64,000 nt of DNA from Comamonadaceae bacterium. Its GTDB lineage: Bacteria > Pseudomonadota > Gammaproteobacteria > Burkholderiales > Burkholderiaceae_C. A model generated the notes under the pieces. It was given only the letters and a program-made list of their open reading frames with translations. It ran no database searches and was not told the origin of the DNA. The stretch covers positions 1 through 64,000 of the forward strand of contig CANBWP010000014.1 in assembly GCA_947373185.1 (NCBI GenBank). Reading direction: 5' to 3'. This document shows, piece by piece, positions 8,748 to 17,854 of this stretch (the first letter of the stretch is position 1; each line of letters starts with the position of its first letter). Made by a program: the position numbers and the translations under genes.

Positions 8748-9518
8748 TCAATGGCCTCCTGCTTGGACGTCTGCCACATGCGAGCCTAAGTAGGCCTCTT
8801 GCACACGGGCGTTGGCACGTACGGCATCTGGCGTGTCAAACGCGATGACTTCGCCATAAACGACCACCGCGATTTTGTCGGCCAAGCCGAATACCACGCC
8901 CATGTCATGCTCCACCGTGAGCAATGTTTTGCCCACGGTCACTTCCTTGATCAAACTGATGAAACGGCTGGTTTCGCTTTTGCTCATGCCCGCGGTGGGT
9001 TCGTCCAACAAAATGACACCGGCACCGCCAGCAATGGTGATGCCAATTTCTAGAGCGCGTTGTTCGGCATAGGTCAAATTCATGGCCAACAGATCGCGCT
9101 TTTTGTCCAAGCGAATCATGGCCATGTACTTTTCAGCCATCTCGTTGGCATCTTTCAATCCGGAGAGAAATTTCAAGAATGTGTATTTGTAGCCCAAACT
9201 CCAAAGCACTGCGCAGCGCAGGTTTTCAAACACACTCAGCTTGGGAAAAATGTTGGTGATTTGAAAGCTCCGAGACAAGCCCATGCGATTGATTTCGTAG
9301 GGTTCTTTGTGGTCAATGCGCTGACCATTGAGCAAAATCTCACCGCTGGTCGGACCAAAGCGTCCGCTGATTAAATTGAACAGCGTTGATTTACCAGCAC
9401 CATTGGGGCCGATGATGGCCACCCGTTCGCCAGCCGTGACGGCCAAATTGACGCCCCGAATGATTTCGGTTTTGCCAAAATTTTTACGGAGATCTTTGAG
9501 TTCAAGCGCATAGGACAT
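8748..9518 (-). CDS. livG: LivG-type ABC transporter ATPase
   Basis: The second ATPase of the HAAT importer, 256 residues, with a normal Walker A GPNGAGKST near residue 37, Walker B VILLDEPTAGMS and the C-terminal helix typical of LivG (VVYGEVIAFDTPDAVRANARVQEAYLG). The ABC signature is degenerate (MNLTYAEQRALEIG), which is usual for LivG. The ATG at 9518 overlaps the livM stop by one base (TGATG). A GTG at 9521 is an alternative start, and GGAGAC lies upstream of both. It is probably translated in step with livM. Confidence 0.94.
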   Translation of the reverse strand: MSYALELKDLRKNFGKTEIIRGVNLAVTAGERVAIIGPNGAGKSTLFNLISGRFGPTSGEILLNGQRIDHKEPYEINRMGLSRSFQITNIFPKLSVFENLRCAVLWSLGYKYTFLKFLSGLKDANEMAEKYMAMIRLDKKRDLLAMNLTYAEQRALEIGITIAGGAGVILLDEPTAGMSKSETSRFISLIKEVTVGKTLLTVEHDMGVVFGLADKIAVVVYGEVIAFDTPDAVRANARVQEAYLGSHVADVQAGGH

Positions 9519-10804
9519 CACGCTGTCTCCCGTCTTTTGATTTCTTTTTCAATGTCAATTTGAATCTCGCTCCATTCCTCGAGGAAATGTCGCCTGGCGA
9601 CTTCAAACAAACCCAAACCCGTCAGCATCACAAAGGTTGAGCCGAACCAACTGTCGACCCCTTTGGCATTGAGTGTCATACCCAAAAATTTCAAGTGGTT
9701 ACCCAGTGCTGAATTGAGTTGCAAGTGATAGACCATCTCAATCATGGCGCCTGCACCTAGCAAGGCCACCAAGGCCGTTACGAAAAGCCCTAGGTAGCTG
9801 ACCCAGATTTGCTTGAGCTTGCCAAACGACGCCACGCGCAAGTTCATCATGATCAAGCTGGCAATGCCACCAGGTGCATACATCACCATGAACACGAACA
9901 AGAGGCCTAAATAAAGCAACCACGCTTTGGTGAATTCGGACAACAAGACAAAGGCCAAAACCATCAAGATGCCGCCGATGACAGGACCAAAGAAAAATGT
10001 AGCGCCCCCCAAAAATGTGAACAACAAATAACCGCCGGATCGGCCCGTGCCCACCACTTCGGCAGTCACGATTTCAAAGTTAAGTGCGCCCAAGCCGCCC
10101 GATATGCCAGCAAAAAAACCGGCAATGATGAATGCAAAGTATCGAACATGTTGGGTGTTGTACCCAATGAATGCGACGCGTTCAGGGTTATCGCGAACCG
10201 CATTCAACATGCGACCCAAGGGGGTTTGTGTGAAGGCGTACATCAGAGCCACACACACAAAGGTGTAACAGGCAATCAAATAATATATTTGAATTTGCGG
10301 ACCAAAGGTGATGCCCCAAACATTTTCGCCTGCGACGCGATTGCCAGAAATGCCCGCTTCGCCGCCAAAAAATTCGGAGAACATGAGGGACATGGCAAAT
10401 ACCAGCTCAGCCACCCCCAAAGTGATCATGGCAAATGGTGTGCCAGATTTTTTAGTGGTCACATAGCCGAGCAGCACGGCAAAGCCCATGCCTGCTATGC
10501 CGCCGATCAAAGGCAGCAAACTCACAGGAATATGAGATTGCCCCGCACTGACCGCATTCAGGGCATGGATGGCCACAAAAGAGCCCAAGCCGGTGTACAC
10601 CGCATGGCCAAAACTCAACATGCCGCCCTGCCCCAGGAGCATGTTGTAGGACAAGCAGGCAATGATGGCAATGCCCATTTGGGCCAGCATGGTGCCTGAC
10701 AAATTGCTTGTGAATACCAAGGGGGCAAAAATCAAGACAAGCGCAAACAAGCTCCAAATGAGCCATCTGCCAACGTTGTAGGGTTTGAATGTGTAAGTGG
10801 CCAT
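9518..10804 (-). CDS. livM: LivM-type ABC transporter permease with C-terminal extension
   Basis: A 428-residue inner-membrane permease with many hydrophobic segments. The family signature is visible as the EAA-like loop TPLGRMLNAVRDNPERVAFIG. After the usual end of the fold (GIASLIMMN) about 90 extra residues include two further likely membrane helices (VSYLGLFVTALVALLGAG and STFVMLTGLGLFEVARR) and a charged tail. It starts 4 bases after the livH stop with GGAGG upstream. It forms the channel with LivH. The substrate is not defined by sequence, as the family carries branched-chain amino acids, amides and various carboxylates. Confidence 0.92.
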   Translation of the reverse strand: MATYTFKPYNVGRWLIWSLFALVLIFAPLVFTSNLSGTMLAQMGIAIIACLSYNMLLGQGGMLSFGHAVYTGLGSFVAIHALNAVSAGQSHIPVSLLPLIGGIAGMGFAVLLGYVTTKKSGTPFAMITLGVAELVFAMSLMFSEFFGGEAGISGNRVAGENVWGITFGPQIQIYYLIACYTFVCVALMYAFTQTPLGRMLNAVRDNPERVAFIGYNTQHVRYFAFIIAGFFAGISGGLGALNFEIVTAEVVGTGRSGGYLLFTFLGGATFFFGPVIGGILMVLAFVLLSEFTKAWLLYLGLLFVFMVMYAPGGIASLIMMNLRVASFGKLKQIWVSYLGLFVTALVALLGAGAMIEMVYHLQLNSALGNHLKFLGMTLNAKGVDSWFGSTFVMLTGLGLFEVARRHFLEEWSEIQIDIEKEIKRRETA

Positions 10805-10808
10805 GGCG

Positions 10809-11843
10809 TCATCCCTCCCGCGTACCCAACAGGCCCTTGGGCCTGAAGATCAGAATCAGGACTAAAAACAAGTAAGGCAAGATGGGCGCCACTTGGGATA
10901 CCGTCAGCTTGAGAACCGAGTTGTGACGTGCGGCATCTGAAAGCACGACGCCCATGTTTTGGGCCACGCTCACGAAGGAGTAGTCAAAGGCAATGGCAAA
11001 GGTTTGAATCACACCGATCAAGACCGAAGCCAAGAAAGCGCCAGACAAGGAGCCCATACCACCCACCACCACCACGACAAAAATCACGGAGCCGACGGTG
11101 GCGCCCATGGCAGGTTCAGTCACAAAGGTACTGCCACCAATCACACCCGCTAAGCCAGCCAGTCCTGTGCCCGCACCAAACACCAACATGAAGACACGGG
11201 GAACATTGTGGCCCAAGGTTTCCACGGCTTCTGGATGGGTCAGTGCGGCTTGGATGACCAAACCAATGCGGGTTTTGGTCAACAGCAGCCAGAGTGACAG
11301 CAGCATGAGCAAGGCCACCATCATCATGAAGCCACGGGTCGCAGGAAAAGGTGTACAGACCAAGCGAATGGCCGCATCGGTGGTTTGACACATATCGACC
11401 GGCGCAGCGCCCCAAACCATTTGCAAGCCATTCAAAGAATGGTTGACCAAGGTGAATGCAGCACCTTTGAGTAAATCGGGCGGCACAAATTCAACGGCTG
11501 TGCGACCCCAAATGAGTTGCACCAACTCATAAACGATATAGGAAAGACCAAAGGTCACAAGCAGCTCTGGCACGTGACCGAATTTGTGAACTTTGCGAAG
11601 CGTCAAACGCTCAAACATCACGCCACAGGCACCCACCATGATGGGCGCAAGTATCAGTGCAGGCCAAAAGCCAATGACACTGGTGAGGCTGTAACCAAAG
11701 TAGGCACCGATCATGTAAAAGGATGCGTGCGCAAAATTCAAAACACCCATCATGCTGAAGATCAATGTCAGCCCTGAGCTGAGCATGAACAACAACAAGC
11801 CATAACTCAAACCATTGAACATGGAGATGATGAAGAACTCCAT
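10809..11843 (-). CDS. livH: LivH-type ABC transporter permease with a cysteine-bearing insertion
   Basis: A 344-residue inner-membrane permease, longer than the usual 290-310. The core is recognisable from GLSYGLLLFMLSSGLTLIFS at the N-terminus, TRIGLVIQAA near 191-200 and GGMGSLSGAFLASVLIGVIQ near 261-280. Between helices, about residues 120-170 form an extra hydrophilic stretch with Cys152 and Cys163, which could form a disulfide if it faces the periplasm. The ATG at 11843 is chosen for AGAAGG seven bases upstream; an in-frame start at 11870 is less likely. It is separated from the binding-protein gene by a terminator-like hairpin. Confidence 0.92.
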   Translation of the reverse strand: MEFFIISMFNGLSYGLLLFMLSSGLTLIFSMMGVLNFAHASFYMIGAYFGYSLTSVIGFWPALILAPIMVGACGVMFERLTLRKVHKFGHVPELLVTFGLSYIVYELVQLIWGRTAVEFVPPDLLKGAAFTLVNHSLNGLQMVWGAAPVDMCQTTDAAIRLVCTPFPATRGFMMMVALLMLLSLWLLLTKTRIGLVIQAALTHPEAVETLGHNVPRVFMLVFGAGTGLAGLAGVIGGSTFVTEPAMGATVGSVIFVVVVVGGMGSLSGAFLASVLIGVIQTFAIAFDYSFVSVAQNMGVVLSDAARHNSVLKLTVSQVAPILPYLFLVLILIFRPKGLLGTREG

Positions 11844-11885
11844 AAAAAAACCTTCTGCCATCCACGGCAAGTCAATGCAAACAAG

Positions 11886-11916
11886 AAAGGCCCGACCTCC
11901 TGAGGAGTGGGCCTTT
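11886..11916 (-). terminator. Hairpin with T-rich tail between livK and livH (attenuator-type)
   Basis: The stem AAAGGCCC (11886-11893) pairs with GGGCCTTT (11909-11916), with a further inner pairing CTCC/GGAG. On the minus strand a TTTCTTGTTTG run follows. It stands inside the transporter operon, so partial termination would give more binding protein than permease. Confidence 0.75.
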
Positions 11917-11933
11917 CCGAAGACTCACACCAA

Positions 11934-13169
11934 TTAGCCTGGGCGTTTCATCTGGCAGCTGGTAGGCGTGCTTGAGATGTAGGAAGGGAATTCCTTCACG
12001 GGCACCAAAGTCATGCCAGTGTTTTCCACACTGTAGTTGTATTTCTTGTCAGTTTTGCTCCAGACGGTGAGGTACAGCGCTTGTTGCAACTGGTGATCTG
12101 TTTTACGGACTTCAATTTCACCGTTGAAAGCGCTGGTGCTCTTCAAGCCTTCCAGTGCGGCAGCCACTTTGACGGGGTCGGTGGACTTGGCTTTGGCCAT
12201 GGCATCACCCAAAGTGGTGAAGATGCTCAAGACAGAGCCCGTGTAGAAATCATCGTTGAACTTGGCCTTGAACTCATCCTGCCATTTGTCCATCTGGCCG
12301 CCCATTTTGTAGTGACCATAACCGATTTGGAAGACGCGGCCTTCACCGTTCTTGCCCAGGGCTGTCGGTGTGCCAGTCACGCCTGTGTAGTAGGTGTAGA
12401 AATTACCCGTGTAGCCTCCTTCATTGGCAGCTTTGACCAGCAGTGCCAAGTCAGAGCCCCAGTTGCCTGTCACGACAGTGTCGGCACCAGACGCTTTGAT
12501 TTTGGCGATGTACGGTGCGAAATCACGAACTTGTGCCAAGGGGTGCAAATCTTCGCCCACAATTTGGACATCAGGACGCTTGCGGCTGATGCCCTCTTTG
12601 AAAAACTTGGCCACTTGGTGGCCGTGCGAGTAGTTCTGATTCAACAAGAAAATTTTCTTGGTTTCAGGACGGTCTTTCATGAACGTCGTCAGCGCTTCCA
12701 TTTTCATGGATGTGTCAGCGTCATAGCGGAAGTGCCAGTAGCTGCATTTGCTGTTGGTAAAGTCAGGGTCCACCGCAGAGTGGTTCAAGAAAATGATTTC
12801 TTTGCCCGGATTGCGTTCGTTGTGTTTGTTGACCGCTTCAATCAGGGCGCCGGCCACACCAGAGCCATTGCCCTGTGTGATGTAGCGAATGCCTTGGTCG
12901 GTGGCAGCTTTCAAAACGTTCAAGCTTTCGGCGGGGCTGAGTTTGTTGTCAAAACCCACCACTTCAAACTTCACGCCGGCTGGATTGGTCTTGCTGAATT
13001 TTTCGGCAAAAAACTGGAAGCTTTTCAGTTGGTTGTTGCCAACAGGTGCCATGAGGCCGGACAGCGGGTCAATCCAGGCAATTTTGACAGTTTCACCCTT
13101 TTGGGCGTAAGCACCGAAAGCACACATGGCCAAGGTGGCGACGGCGATTGAACGAACAGCAAATTTCAT
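11934..13169 (-). CDS. livK: ABC transporter periplasmic substrate-binding protein (LivK/HAAT type)
   Basis: A 411-residue type I periplasmic binding protein. Residues 1-22 form a Sec signal peptide ending GAYA, with mature protein from QKGETVKIAWIDPLSGLMAPVG. The two-lobe fold is suggested by IRYITQGNGSGVAGALIEAV and GADTVVTGNWGSDLALLVKAANEGGY. The ATG at 13169 has GGAGAC upstream; a start at 13181 is possible but would precede the signal peptide. It is the first gene of the transporter operon. Related proteins bind amino acids, aromatic acids, urea or other carboxylates. The neighbouring acyl-CoA ligase argues mildly for a carboxylic acid. Confidence 0.92.
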   Translation of the reverse strand: MKFAVRSIAVATLAMCAFGAYAQKGETVKIAWIDPLSGLMAPVGNNQLKSFQFFAEKFSKTNPAGVKFEVVGFDNKLSPAESLNVLKAATDQGIRYITQGNGSGVAGALIEAVNKHNERNPGKEIIFLNHSAVDPDFTNSKCSYWHFRYDADTSMKMEALTTFMKDRPETKKIFLLNQNYSHGHQVAKFFKEGISRKRPDVQIVGEDLHPLAQVRDFAPYIAKIKASGADTVVTGNWGSDLALLVKAANEGGYTGNFYTYYTGVTGTPTALGKNGEGRVFQIGYGHYKMGGQMDKWQDEFKAKFNDDFYTGSVLSIFTTLGDAMAKAKSTDPVKVAAALEGLKSTSAFNGEIEVRKTDHQLQQALYLTVWSKTDKKYNYSVENTGMTLVPVKEFPSYISSTPTSCQMKRPG

Positions 13170-13256
13170 GTTTGTCTCCAACTGTTTTAGAAATTAACGG
13201 TTCTGAGCGTAACTGCTTTAAGGGCCCTGCTCGGTCGGGGTTTGCCCTATAAAAAT

Positions 13257-13278
13257 GAAGGGCCCTCAGAGACCCTTC
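13257..13278 (-). terminator. Probable terminator of the acyl-CoA ligase gene
   Basis: The stem GAAGGG (13257-13262) pairs with CCCTTC (13273-13278). On the minus strand it is followed by an A/T-rich stretch containing TTTTTAT. It lies between the ligase stop and the transporter operon, in a 150-base gap that otherwise should hold the livK promoter. I could not fix that promoter. Confidence 0.65.
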
Positions 13279-13303
13279 GTTCAAGCCATCTGTTCAATTT
13301 TTC

Positions 13304-13319
13304 TCATTCGTGCGAATGA
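13304..13319. repeat. Short perfect inverted repeat (operator-like)
   Basis: TCATTCG (13304-13310), two bases, then CGAATGA (13313-13319), immediately after the ligase stop codon. It is too short and lacks a T-run on either strand to be a convincing terminator. It could be a regulator site for the downstream livK promoter or a transcript-end hairpin. Confidence 0.4.
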
Positions 13320-14948
13320 TCAAAGAGAAGGTAATTTGTAAGCTGTCAGTTGCTCACGCAGTTTGGTTTTGAGCATCTTGCCTGTTGCCCCCAATGGAAT
13401 GGCATCGACAAAAATGGCGTCGTCTGGAATTTGCCACTTCGCTGTTTTGCCCTCATAAAACTTCAAGAGATCTGCCGCCGTGAGAGGGCTGTTTGGTTTT
13501 TTGACCACGCAGACCACAGGTCGCTCGTCCCATTTGGGATGCGGCATGCCAATGCAGGCCGCCATTGCGACATCGGGATGCGCCATGGCGATGTTTTCAA
13601 TGTCAATGGAGCTGATCCACTCACCGCCTGACTTGATGACATCTTTGCTGCGATCCGTGATTTGCATAAAGCCATCTTCGTCGATGGTGGCCACATCACC
13701 CGTAGGGAACCAACCGTCCACCAAGGGTGCGTCGCCCTCTTGTTTGAAATACTCACGAATGATCCATGGCCCTTTGACCAACAAGTCACCATAAGTTTTG
13801 CCATCGTGCGGCAATTCTTGGCCAGCTTCGTTGACGATTTTCATGTCAACACCAAAGATGGCGCGACCTTGTTTTAAACGCAATTGCATTTGCGCTTCTG
13901 CGGGCAAAGTGAGGTGCTTGTTTTTCAGCGTGCACAGTGTCCCCAACGGGCTCATCTCGGTCATGCCCCATGCATGCAAGACTTCCACGCCGTAGTCTTC
14001 GCGGAAGGCATCGATCATTGCCGGGGGGCATGCAGAGCCGCCAATCACTGTTCGCTTCAATGCAGAAAAACGCAAGTTGTGGGGCTTCATGTGGCTCAGC
14101 AACATCTGCCAAACAGTGGGCACACCGGCTGCAAAAGTCACCTTCTCTGCTTCGATCAACTCGTAGACAGATTGACCATCCAACGCAGGCCCTGGGAATA
14201 CCAATTTGGCACCTGTCATGGCTGCGCTATAGGGAATACCCCAGGCGTTGACATGGAACATGGGCACGACAGGCAAGATCGCGTCGCGGGCCGAGATGCA
14301 CATCACATCAGGCAAGGCAGCAGCGTAGGCATGCAACAAGGTAGATCGATGGCTGTACAGCGCAGCCTTCGGATGGCCGGTGGTGCCGCTGGTGTAACAC
14401 ATGCTGGAGGCGGTGTTCTCATCCAACTCGGGCCACTGATAGTGATCAGGCTGCGCAGCCAACACATCTTCGTAACTCAGCAAATTGGGAATGCCCGAAT
14501 TCGCAGGCAAACGCGCCTTGTCACACAAGGCCACCCAGTGCTTGATGGTGGTGCAGCGGGCATGGACAGCTTGGACCAATGGCAAAAAGCTCATGTCAAA
14601 GTACAAGACTTGATCTTCGGCATGGTTGGCAATCCACACGACTTGGTCTGGGTGCAATCGGGGGTTCAGGGTGTGTAGCACCCGACCGGAGCCACTGACG
14701 CCAAAGTAAAGTTCCAAATGCCGGTAACCATTCCATGCCAAAGTAGCGACGCGATCGCCTTGTGCCAATTGAAGGGCATCCAGAGCATTGGCCACTTGGC
14801 GGGACCGATTGGCCACATCACCCCAGGTGTAACGGTGAATATCACCTTCCACCCGACGAGATACAACCTCTCCATCCTGGTGATGCCGGTCTGCGAATTC
14901 GATCAAGGATGAAATCAGCAATGATTGCTGCTGCATGAGTCCCAACAT
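13320..14948 (-). CDS. AMP-forming acyl-CoA ligase (medium/long-chain fatty-acid type)
   Basis: A 542-residue ANL-superfamily ligase that activates a carboxylic acid with ATP and CoA. The phosphate-binding motif [18 protein letters not shown] lies near residue 192. The adenylate motif [10 protein letters not shown] is present, as are [13 protein letters not shown] before the C-terminal domain and Lys524 in [11 protein letters not shown]. The ATG at 14948 has AGAGG upstream; the second ATG at 14936 is possible. It stands just upstream of the transporter and beta-oxidation genes in the same direction. This suggests it activates the imported acid, although a terminator-like hairpin separates the transcripts. 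The substrate pocket cannot be read with confidence. Confidence 0.92.
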   Translation of the reverse strand: MLGLMQQQSLLISSLIEFADRHHQDGEVVSRRVEGDIHRYTWGDVANRSRQVANALDALQLAQGDRVATLAWNGYRHLELYFGVSGSGRVLHTLNPRLHPDQVVWIANHAEDQVLYFDMSFLPLVQAVHARCTTIKHWVALCDKARLPANSGIPNLLSYEDVLAAQPDHYQWPELDENTASSMCYTSGTTGHPKAALYSHRSTLLHAYAAALPDVMCISARDAILPVVPMFHVNAWGIPYSAAMTGAKLVFPGPALDGQSVYELIEAEKVTFAAGVPTVWQMLLSHMKPHNLRFSALKRTVIGGSACPPAMIDAFREDYGVEVLHAWGMTEMSPLGTLCTLKNKHLTLPAEAQMQLRLKQGRAIFGVDMKIVNEAGQELPHDGKTYGDLLVKGPWIIREYFKQEGDAPLVDGWFPTGDVATIDEDGFMQITDRSKDVIKSGGEWISSIDIENIAMAHPDVAMAACIGMPHPKWDERPVVCVVKKPNSPLTAADLLKFYEGKTAKWQIPDDAIFVDAIPLGATGKMLKTKLREQLTAYKLPSL

Positions 14949-15060
14949 AAGAACCTCTGGTCAAAAGTAAAAATGGCCTCCTTTGTAGCATGTTTGGAAA
15001 TCGACATCGCTAAAACCTGCGGGACCATGGGCGAATCCAAACGGCCTGACAATCAAGCGC

Positions 15061-16539
15061 ATGAGATGGATCAATCGATACGCAGAACTTGGCCCCCAAT
15101 TTTCGGTGGAGGCCTTGCCCAGCCCCGTGCCCAAGCCTCAATGGGTGGCACGGAACCATGGTTTGTGCCAAGAAATGGGGTTGCCATCCGATTGGCTAAA
15201 GCATGAAGAAGGCTTAGCGGTCTTCAGTGGCAATGGCCTTTGGGACGGTATGCAGTCCAGGGCCAGCGTCTACAGTGGCCACCAATTTGGTCAATGGGCG
15301 GGCCAACTGGGCGATGGTCGGGCTTTGTGTTTGGGCGAATGTCAAACATCGCAAGGCAGCTTCGAAATTCAACTCAAAGGCGCTGGCCCTACCCCTTTCT
15401 CTCGGCGTGGTGATGGCCGAGCCGTGCTGCGCTCCAGCATCCGTGAATACCTCTGCAGCGAAGCCATGGCAGGCTTGGGCATACCCACGACCCGTGCGCT
15501 GTGCTTGACGACATCGCCCTTGCCTGTGGCGCGTGAAGAAGTTGAGACTGCTGCCATCGTGACACGCACCGCACAGAGCTTTTTACGCTTTGGTCATTTC
15601 GAACACTTTGCCAATCTGCCGGAGGGTCAGAGCCATGAAGCCTTGCAGCAACTGGCTGACTTCTGCATCACGCAGCACATGTCAACAATGCCAGATTTTT
15701 CGGCCAACCCCTACGCCAATTTGCTGCATGAGGTGACGCAGCGCACCGCACACCTCATGGCCCGGTGGCAGGCGGTGGGTTTTTGTCATGGGGTCATGAA
15801 CACTGACAACATGAGCATCTTAGGACTCACCCTGGATTACGGGCCTTTCCAATTCATGGATGGCTTCAACCCTCAACACATTTGCAACCACTCTGATCAC
15901 CAGGGGCGTTACGCCTATGGCCGGCAGCCTCAAGTCGCGTACTGGAATTTATTCTGTTTCGCCCAGGCATTGATGCCCTTGATCGAAGAACAAGACTTGG
16001 CCATGAAAGCTTTGGAGACTTTCAAAAGCACGTTTGCACAGGCGTGGCAATCGGGCTTCTTGGCCAAATTGGGCCTGGATCATGCTGAGGAACAATCCCA
16101 ACGTGAAGCGGATTTGGCCTTGTTGAACGATTTACTGCAACTGATGGCCCAAACGCATGTCGATTTCACGGCTTTTTGGCGAAGACTCAGTCATGCGGCC
16201 CCCGAGTCATCTGCTGCCCATCCAGCTTGGCAACAAGTGGCTGAACTTTTCATCGATCAGAATACTTGGCACGCTTGGCAAAGTCGGTACATGAGACGTT
16301 TGGGGCAAGACGCAACACAACAAGCCCTTCACACCATGATGCAAGTCAACCCCAAATATGTCCTGCGCAATCATTTGGCCGAAGCCGCCATCCAACAATC
16401 TAAAATGGGAGACCATTCCGAAGTAGAAACTCTTTTCCAGTTGCTACAGTCACCCTATGCGGAGCACCCAGAAATGTCGCGCTACGCAGAACTTCCGCCC
16501 GCTTGGGCCTCTGACATTGAAATTAGCTGTTCATCCTAA
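15061..16539 (+). CDS. selO: Protein adenylyltransferase SelO (YdiU family)
   Basis: A 492-residue pseudokinase-fold enzyme that transfers AMP to protein Ser/Thr/Tyr. Visible are Lys106 with the inverted-nucleotide arginines in [20 protein letters not shown], the [10 protein letters not shown] metal/catalytic motif at 243-252 (Asp249, Asn250) and the DYG segment at 259-261. Cys275 (HICNHSD) and Cys490 in the C-terminal ...SCSS match the cysteine pair used for redox control in the E. coli protein. The start at 15061 gives normal length, but its ribosome-binding site is poor. The 112-base gap to the divergent ligase must hold promoters for both. Its stop overlaps msrB by one base. Confidence 0.95.
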   Translation: MRWINRYAELGPQFSVEALPSPVPKPQWVARNHGLCQEMGLPSDWLKHEEGLAVFSGNGLWDGMQSRASVYSGHQFGQWAGQLGDGRALCLGECQTSQGSFEIQLKGAGPTPFSRRGDGRAVLRSSIREYLCSEAMAGLGIPTTRALCLTTSPLPVAREEVETAAIVTRTAQSFLRFGHFEHFANLPEGQSHEALQQLADFCITQHMSTMPDFSANPYANLLHEVTQRTAHLMARWQAVGFCHGVMNTDNMSILGLTLDYGPFQFMDGFNPQHICNHSDHQGRYAYGRQPQVAYWNLFCFAQALMPLIEEQDLAMKALETFKSTFAQAWQSGFLAKLGLDHAEEQSQREADLALLNDLLQLMAQTHVDFTAFWRRLSHAAPESSAAHPAWQQVAELFIDQNTWHAWQSRYMRRLGQDATQQALHTMMQVNPKYVLRNHLAEAAIQQSKMGDHSEVETLFQLLQSPYAEHPEMSRYAELPPAWASDIEISCSS

Positions 16540-16952
16540 TGACCTCAAAACCCCTGCCTCATACCGACGAAGAATGGCGCGAATGGTTACGTGCCAAAGG
16601 TGCGGAACCCTTGGCATTCGAAATCACGCGCAAGGCTGCCACTGAAAGAGCCTTTACGGGTCAATATGAAAGCCATTGGGAGCCGGGCCAATACCACTGC
16701 ATGTGCTGCGATGCCAAGCTGTTTGATGCCAGTACCAAGTTTGATGCTGGCTGTGGTTGGCCCTCTTTTTACCAAGCTGCTGAACCCGAAGCCATTCTCA
16801 ACAAGGTTGACCGCAGTCATGGCATGGTTCGAGTTGAAAGTGTGTGCGCCCAATGCGGCGCACATTTAGGCCATGTGTTTGAAGACGGTCCCGAACCCAC
16901 AGGCTTAAGATATTGCATGAACTCGGCTTCACTCCAATTTAAAAAACCGTGA
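16539..16952 (+). CDS. msrB: Peptide-methionine (R)-S-oxide reductase MsrB
   Basis: A 137-residue MsrB that reduces R-methionine sulfoxide in proteins with thioredoxin. The structural zinc ligands are Cys54, Cys57, Cys103 and Cys106 (CMCC and CAQC). Cys72 lies in GCGWPSF and the catalytic Cys126 in RYCMNSASL. Length is typical of the free-standing enzyme. The start codon overlaps the selO stop (TAATG), so the two are almost certainly translated together. The next gene, yciB, follows at once. No export signal is seen, so it is cytoplasmic. Confidence 0.96.
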   Translation: MTSKPLPHTDEEWREWLRAKGAEPLAFEITRKAATERAFTGQYESHWEPGQYHCMCCDAKLFDASTKFDAGCGWPSFYQAAEPEAILNKVDRSHGMVRVESVCAQCGAHLGHVFEDGPEPTGLRYCMNSASLQFKKP

Positions 16953-16953
16953 C

Positions 16954-17517
16954 ATGAAAATATTGATTGAGTTTTTTGCAATCGTTCTTTTTTTTGTCAC
17001 CTACAAATTTGCAACGATTTATGAAGCGACCGCAGTCCTGATGGCTGCAACGGTGGTTCAAACTTTTTGGCTTTACAAGTTAGAAGGCAAATTGACTTCG
17101 CTGCAGTGGTCCAGTTTTGCGCTGATCATCGTGTTCGGCAGCTTGACCTTGTTTTTCCACGACGACCGTTTCATCAAGTTCAAACCCACCCTGCTGTACA
17201 GCTGCATGGCCCTTGGTTTGATGGTGGCGCAATTCATCTTGAAGAAAAACTTTCTCAAAAGCATGCTGGGCGCGCAGGTTGAATTGACCGATGACAGATG
17301 GCACACTTTGAGCATTGCCTGGATTTTGTACTGTTTGTTCATGGCCGCACTCAACACCTATGTGGCAAGTTACTACACCACCGAGCAATGGGTGGATTTC
17401 AAAATCTGGGGCTATGTTTTTCCCCTGATTTTCATCGTGAGCACCGGCTTTTACATTGCCAAGCATGCCGCGCCTCCAAAAGAAACGGCCGCCTCAGATT
17501 CTGAGGCGTCTGAATAA
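16954..17517 (+). CDS. yciB: Inner-membrane septation protein YciB (IspZ family)
   Basis: A 187-residue membrane protein with about five hydrophobic helices, starting MKILIEFFAIVLFFVTYKFA. The family motifs IYEATAVLMAATVVQ (about 24-38), LTLFFHDDRFIKFKPT (about 64-79) and LNTYVASYYTTEQWVDFKIWG (about 131-150) are clear. In enteric bacteria the homologue influences envelope integrity and septation. It follows msrB after one base and precedes the bolA-like gene after 17 bases, so it is probably in the selO operon. The C-terminal tail is short and acidic. Confidence 0.94.
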   Translation: MKILIEFFAIVLFFVTYKFATIYEATAVLMAATVVQTFWLYKLEGKLTSLQWSSFALIIVFGSLTLFFHDDRFIKFKPTLLYSCMALGLMVAQFILKKNFLKSMLGAQVELTDDRWHTLSIAWILYCLFMAALNTYVASYYTTEQWVDFKIWGYVFPLIFIVSTGFYIAKHAAPPKETAASDSEASE

Positions 17518-17534
17518 GCCAATCAAGAAACCCC

Positions 17535-17822
17535 ATGTTCGATTTAGACACGCTTCCTTCAGGTGCCTCTTGGCAGCCACTGATACACCAGACGCTTGAG
17601 AGCCAGTTTCAACCTCGGTTTTTAGAGGTTCTGGACGAAAGCGCCGAACACGCAGGACATTCTGGTGCCAGTGCGTCGGGTTTGAACAGTCACTTCAGGG
17701 TTCGAATCGCCTCTGAGCAGTTTGAGGGGCTGACCCGGGTACAGCGCCACCGGCTTGTGTATGATTCGCTCCAAGAATTCTTGGACCATGGGCTGCATGC
17801 ACTGGCCATTGAGTTTCGATAA
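17535..17822 (+). CDS. BolA-family protein
   Basis: A 95-residue BolA/IbaG-type protein. The core FRVRIASEQFEGLTRVQRHR (residues 54-73), followed by LVYDSLQEFL and the HALAIEFR strand, matches the family fold. The conserved His is in VQRHRLVY. Such proteins pair with monothiol glutaredoxins and [2Fe-2S] clusters, or act on transcription and morphology. It sits between yciB and the parvulin gene, a recurrent Burkholderiales arrangement. Which of the BolA subgroups it belongs to is uncertain. Confidence 0.9.
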   Translation: MFDLDTLPSGASWQPLIHQTLESQFQPRFLEVLDESAEHAGHSGASASGLNSHFRVRIASEQFEGLTRVQRHRLVYDSLQEFLDHGLHALAIEFR

Positions 17823-17854
17823 TCGTTCTAATCACTTGTACTTTGAGGAATCTG

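Noticed and set aside
12081-13151. A 356-codon plus-strand frame opposite the binding-protein gene
   Set aside because: The minus-strand frame has a signal peptide, a ribosome-binding site and fold motifs; the opposite frame shows none.
13170-13256. A firm promoter call for the livK operon
   Set aside because: Several A/T-rich hexamers exist, but no pair has acceptable matches at 16-18 base spacing.
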